Origin: an uncultured Haloferula sp.
GTDB taxonomy: Bacteria > Verrucomicrobiota > Verrucomicrobiae > Verrucomicrobiales > Akkermansiaceae
DNA length: 7,075 nucleotides
NCBI GenBank assembly: GCA_946481625.1
Contig: CAMLOZ010000179.1
Span: forward strand, 1-7,075
Direction of reading: 5' to 3'
Shown: in pieces, positions 4,999 through 7,075 of the stretch
How positions within the stretch are numbered: the stretch's first letter is position 1
How the letters are laid out: each line of letters opens with the position of its first letter
Translations under genes and position numbers: made by a program
Notes under the pieces: model-generated
Told to the model about the DNA's origin: nothing
Seen by the model: only the letters and a program-made list of their open reading frames with translations
Databases searched by the model: none

Positions 4999-6123
4999 TC
5001 AGGCGGGCACCTCGCGACCGCGGCGGATCTCGGCGAGATGGTTCAGGGTCTCGCGGGTTTCCCGGCTCCAATCGCGGAGCGCCTTGCGGGAGAGCTCGAC
5101 CCGGTCCGCCATGGCTTTTTCGAGATCGTGGTAGTTGGCGGCGAGGCGTTCGATCAGCGAGTTCATCGACTCGACGGCGCGGTCGCGCCACGGGTGATCG
5201 CCGGCCTCGTGGAGACGGGCAAGTTCCTGATCGGCGCGGCGGCGGGCTTCCGCCATTTCAGCAAGGAGCACCTTGGTATCCGGCACGCGGCGCAGGTCGC
5301 TGGCGAGACCCACCTTGGAAAGCAGCCAGATGGCCCACTTGGTGGGGTCGAAGTTCCAGGGCTTCACGCCGTTGCGGTAGTCGTGCTGGAACTCGTGATG
5401 GTAGTTGTGGTAGCCCTCGCCGAAGGTGAAGAGCGACATCACGAAGCTGTCGCGGGCGCTGCAGCGGGTCGAGTAGGGCTGGCGGCCGATGGTGTGGCAG
5501 AGGGAGTTGATGAAGAAGGTGCACTGCTGGACGCAGAAGACGCGCAATACGCCGGCGATCAGGAAACCGCCGAGGGCACCGGTGGCTCCGCCGGCGAAGT
5601 AGTAGCCGAGCACTGCGGGCAGGACGAGGCCGACGAGGAGGGCGATGGCCTTGTCCCAGCGGTGTTGCCACATCACCAGCTTGTCCTTGCGGAGGTCGTT
5701 GACGTTATCGAGGGGCGGCTCGGGAAGCTGCTTGAAGAGAATCCAGCCGATGTGGGCCCAGAAGAATCCCTTCGAAATGTCGTAGGGATCGTCGTCGTGG
5801 TCGGTGTGCTTGTGGTGGCGGCGGTGGTCGGAGACCCAGTTCAGCGCGGAGTTCTCGAAGGCGCAGGCACCGAAAACGAGGGTGAAGAGCTTCACCGGCC
5901 ACTTGGCCTTGAAGGAGAGGTGCGAGAAAAGCCGGTGATAGCCGAGCGTGATGCTCATGCCGGTGGCGATGGCGTAGAAGGCGAACATGCCAGCGAGGAA
6001 GCCGTTCAAGCCATGTTGCCAGAGGTAGATCGGAGCCGCGATCACGGCGAGCAGGGTGATGATCAGGAGGAAACCGGTATTGATCCAGTCCACCCGCTCG
6101 AGAGGGATTCGCAATTTCATCAT
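4999..6123 (-). CDS. Membrane fatty acid desaturase, delta-9 (acyl-CoA/acyl-lipid) type
   Basis: This integral membrane non-haem di-iron enzyme inserts a double bond into saturated acyl chains using O2 and an electron donor, and so controls membrane fluidity. With the ATG at 6123 it has 374 residues. The three histidine boxes are HRLFSH (63-68), HRRHH (100-104) and HNYHH (239-243), plus the additional conserved His210 in NSLCH. Hydrophobic segments lie at about 15-36, 42-60, 80-90, 160-178 and 183-203. GEGYHNYHHEF and the following WNFDPTKW are typical of the delta-9 family. Residues about 285-374 form a charged helical extension beyond the catalytic core, with no recognised domain. The frame is open up to 6303 (434 residues) with ATGs at 6228 and 6303, but those extra residues are not desaturase-like. 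A sigma-70-like promoter at 6151-6179 and the start of family similarity favour 6123 (or 6120). No electron-donor gene is adjacent. Confidence 0.93.
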   Translation of the reverse strand: MMKLRIPLERVDWINTGFLLIITLLAVIAAPIYLWQHGLNGFLAGMFAFYAIATGMSITLGYHRLFSHLSFKAKWPVKLFTLVFGACAFENSALNWVSDHRRHHKHTDHDDDPYDISKGFFWAHIGWILFKQLPEPPLDNVNDLRKDKLVMWQHRWDKAIALLVGLVLPAVLGYYFAGGATGALGGFLIAGVLRVFCVQQCTFFINSLCHTIGRQPYSTRCSARDSFVMSLFTFGEGYHNYHHEFQHDYRNGVKPWNFDPTKWAIWLLSKVGLASDLRRVPDTKVLLAEMAEARRRADQELARLHEAGDHPWRDRAVESMNSLIERLAANYHDLEKAMADRVELSRKALRDWSRETRETLNHLAEIRRGREVPA

Positions 6124-6150
6124 GTCGAAGAATGCCCCGGAGGGCGCGGA

Positions 6151-6179
6151 CGGATACTCCCGATTGCCGTCGCGGTCAA
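6151..6179 (-). promoter_or_regulatory. Candidate sigma-70 promoter of the desaturase gene
   Basis: On the minus strand, TTGACC (6179-6174) and TATCCG (6156-6151) are separated by exactly 17 bp. The -35 matches five of six consensus positions; the -10 matches only its first three. Transcription would start near 6144, about 20 nt before the ATG at 6123, which supports that start codon over the upstream ones. Confidence 0.35.
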
Positions 6180-6264
6180 TGTCCCAACAAGGGCGCGGGC
6201 GATTCTTTTGAAGAAGCCTGACATCCATGCGTGGAATCACGGAGAAAAAGGACCATGGAATCTT

Positions 6265-6286
6265 AAAAAATTCGGTACTTGCCGAA
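6265..6286 (-). terminator. Small hairpin plus T6 tract upstream of the desaturase
   Basis: On the minus strand TTCGG and CCGAA (6-nt loop) are followed at once by TTTTTT (6270-6265). The stem has only 5 bp, so termination would be weak. It could attenuate a long desaturase leader started further upstream, or stop antisense transcription from the RRM locus. It would be coding sequence if translation began at 6303. Confidence 0.25.
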
Positions 6287-6442
6287 GGCCGGAAAGGGGT
6301 CATGGTTCCCTCGCGCTCGCCACCCTGGCGAATTCAAGGCATGGAGGGTCATCAGGTGATTGATTTCAGTGGTGATTTGAAACCCGGTTCTCGGGAACAG
6401 TCGAAGAAGAGACAGAAGGATAGTTCGGGCCACTGATTAGTA

Positions 6443-6841
6443 ATGAGCAAGATGTATGTGGGGAATCTCCCCTTCTCCGCCAGCGAAGACGAGCTGCGCG
6501 ACGCCTTCGGCCAATTCGGTCCCGTGAGCGAAGTGAGCCTGGTGATGGACCGCGAAACCGGCCGCCCGCGCGGCTTCGCTTTCGTGACCATGGGCAGCAA
6601 GGAAGCCATGGAAGCCGCGATCCGCGGACTCGACGGCAAGGATTTCGGCGGACGCAACCTGACCGTCAACGAAGCGCGCCCGCGCGAAGAGCGCCCCTCC
6701 TTCGGTGGCGGCGGCGGTGAGCGTCGCGGCGGCGGCGGTGGCTACGGCGGTGACCGCCGTGGCGGTGGTGGTGGCGGCTACGGCGGAGATCGCCGTGGCG
6801 GCGGCGGTGGTGATCGTCGCGGTGGTGGCGGCCGCTGGTAA
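6443..6841 (+). CDS. RRM-domain RNA-binding protein with glycine/arginine-rich tail
   Basis: This 132-residue single-stranded RNA-binding protein resembles cyanobacterial Rbp and other bacterial RRM proteins. The RRM fold spans about 3-80, with RNP2 MYVGNL (4-9) and RNP1 RGFAFVTM (43-50), including the aromatic RNA-stacking residues Tyr5, Phe45 and Phe47. Residues 88-132 are a low-complexity tail of repeated DRRGGGGG blocks with Tyr101 and Tyr113 in GGYGGD units, ending in Arg-Trp. Such RGG-like tails aid RNA binding and self-association in related proteins. In cyanobacteria these genes are often cold-induced; whether this one is cannot be seen here. The ATG at 6443 gives the standard RRM N-terminus [11 protein letters not shown]. 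No Shine-Dalgarno is close. The gene is divergent from the desaturase, stands alone, and has its own terminator 26 nt after the stop. Confidence 0.95.
   Translation: MSKMYVGNLPFSASEDELRDAFGQFGPVSEVSLVMDRETGRPRGFAFVTMGSKEAMEAAIRGLDGKDFGGRNLTVNEARPREERPSFGGGGGERRGGGGGYGGDRRGGGGGGYGGDRRGGGGGDRRGGGGRW
6704..6838 (+). repeat. In-gene GGC/GGT-rich repeat encoding the Gly/Arg tail
   Basis: This stretch encodes residues 88-132 and consists of imperfect repeats of Gly codons (mostly GGC and GGT) broken by GAC/GAT-CGC/CGT-CGC/CGT (Asp-Arg-Arg) and GGC-TAC-GGC-GGT/GGA units. The unit DRRGGGGG occurs three times with small length changes. Synonymous codons vary between units, so the repeat is not a recent exact duplication, but replication slippage could change its length between strains. 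Confidence 0.75.
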
Positions 6842-6866
6842 GCTTCCTTGGAGTAATTCCATTTCG

Positions 6867-6904
6867 GAAGGGCGGATCCCGTGCGGGATCCGCCCTTCTT
6901 CTTT
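6867..6904 (+). terminator. Intrinsic terminator of the RRM gene
   Basis: GAAGGGCGGATCCC (6867-6880) and GGGATCCGCCCTTC (6885-6898) form a perfect 14-bp stem with the 4-nt loop GTGC, followed by TTCTTT. It lies 26 nt after the RRM stop codon. The T-tract is interrupted by one C but the stem is very stable. Confidence 0.88.
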
Positions 6905-7075
6905 CATGAAGATCGTTGTTCGGGTTGATGGCCCGGGGAGGCTGCGATCCTCTAGGGACCGGTTGAGGCGGGCTATGAGGGAAGCGGAAACTGGGGGGAC
7001 GAGGAACTTACCCAGCCGGACGTCTCGGAGAGACGTCCCTGCCTTGTTGAGTGAGGCCGGTGGGGTGAGAGACAC
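6905..7075. other. Right-end non-coding stretch
   Basis: No supported gene starts or ends in these 171 bp. The sequence is GC-rich and contains the palindrome listed next. An open minus-strand frame crosses it, but that frame continues antisense through the RRM gene as an alanine/threonine-rich translation and is a by-product of the glycine repeats. Confidence 0.5.
7018..7038. repeat. Perfect palindrome GGACGTCTC-GGA-GAGACGTCC, possible REP-type element
   Basis: Nine-base perfect arms (7018-7026 and 7030-7038) enclose a 3-nt loop. It lies outside any gene, about 115 bp after the RRM terminator, and has no T-run, so a terminator is unlikely. The form (short GC-rich extragenic palindrome) resembles REP elements; only a genome-wide count can show whether it is dispersed. 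It could also be an operator for a gene beyond the right edge. Confidence 0.45.

Larger units (their letters stand above)
6124..6442. other. Divergent intergenic region between desaturase and RRM gene
   Basis: These 319 bp separate two divergent genes and should carry both promoters. A candidate for the desaturase is listed separately. On the plus side no convincing promoter was found; the only Shine-Dalgarno-like element before the RRM gene is AAGGA at 6416-6420, 22 nt from the ATG. A minus-strand hairpin with a T6 tract lies at 6265-6286. The partial direct repeat GTGATT (6357-6362 and 6372-6377) is also present. If the desaturase starts at 6303 instead, about half of this stretch is coding. 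Confidence 0.55.

Noticed and set aside
4828..6363. Plus-strand open frame (511 codons) opposite the desaturase
   Set aside because: It runs through the desaturase terminator and the whole coding region in antisense; the translation is low-complexity Val/Glu/Gly with no family resemblance.
6227..6436. Plus-strand 69-codon frame ending just before the RRM gene
   Set aside because: Its position is upstream-ORF-like, but the translation is charged and featureless and it crosses the likely desaturase promoter; not supported without conservation data.
6437..7075. Minus-strand open frame to the right edge (212 codons)
   Set aside because: It is antisense to the glycine repeats of the RRM gene, which produces the Ala/Thr-rich translation; it also crosses the RRM terminator and the 7018-7038 palindrome.

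Overview
The window is about 7 kb of high-GC bacterial DNA with short intergenic gaps, mostly coded on the minus strand. It looks like a member of the PVC superphylum, most likely a Verrucomicrobium of the Luteolibacter/Haloferula/Prosthecobacter type. The clues are a chlamydia-like class Ic ribonucleotide reductase small subunit, a bacterial RRM/glycine-rich RNA-binding protein, and starts that mostly lack a close Shine-Dalgarno sequence. This placement is inference; the window has no rRNA or other marker gene.

Layout. (1) 1-473, minus: the N-terminal part of nrdB, running off the left edge. Its radical-site tyrosine is replaced by leucine and its first metal ligand is glutamate. (2) 474-940: a 467-bp gap with two DnaA-box-like motifs and a small dyad upstream of nrdB, then an AT-rich stretch with hairpins. 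(3) 4729-941, minus: a compact three-gene signalling operon. It encodes an AlgB/NtrC-type sigma-54 activator, a KinB-type membrane histidine kinase, and a second response regulator that pairs a receiver with a short helical, possibly TPR-like tail. The activator and kinase are 17 nt apart, and the kinase and second regulator overlap by 17 nt. (4) 4730-4941: the operon's upstream region, with a striking pair of GCTGA-N3-TCAGC dyads 20 bp apart and a possible sigma-54 promoter. (5) 6123-4999, minus: a membrane delta-9-type fatty acid desaturase with an unusual helical C-terminal extension, closed by a strong intrinsic terminator at 4942-4974. (6) 6443-6841, plus: a divergent small RRM protein with an RGG-like tail, closed by a strong terminator. 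(7) 6905-7075: a non-coding end with a perfect 9-bp palindrome that may be a dispersed REP-type element.

How the genes work together. The kinase and the two regulators very probably form one signalling unit, in which the kinase can address a sigma-54-dependent transcription output and a second output of unknown type. The desaturase (membrane fluidity) and the RRM protein (RNA handling, often cold-linked in bacteria) are divergent neighbours and could share a temperature-related role, but nothing in the sequence proves it. The nrdB gene is a separate unit for dNTP supply. No mobile element, CRISPR array, tRNA or rRNA was seen.
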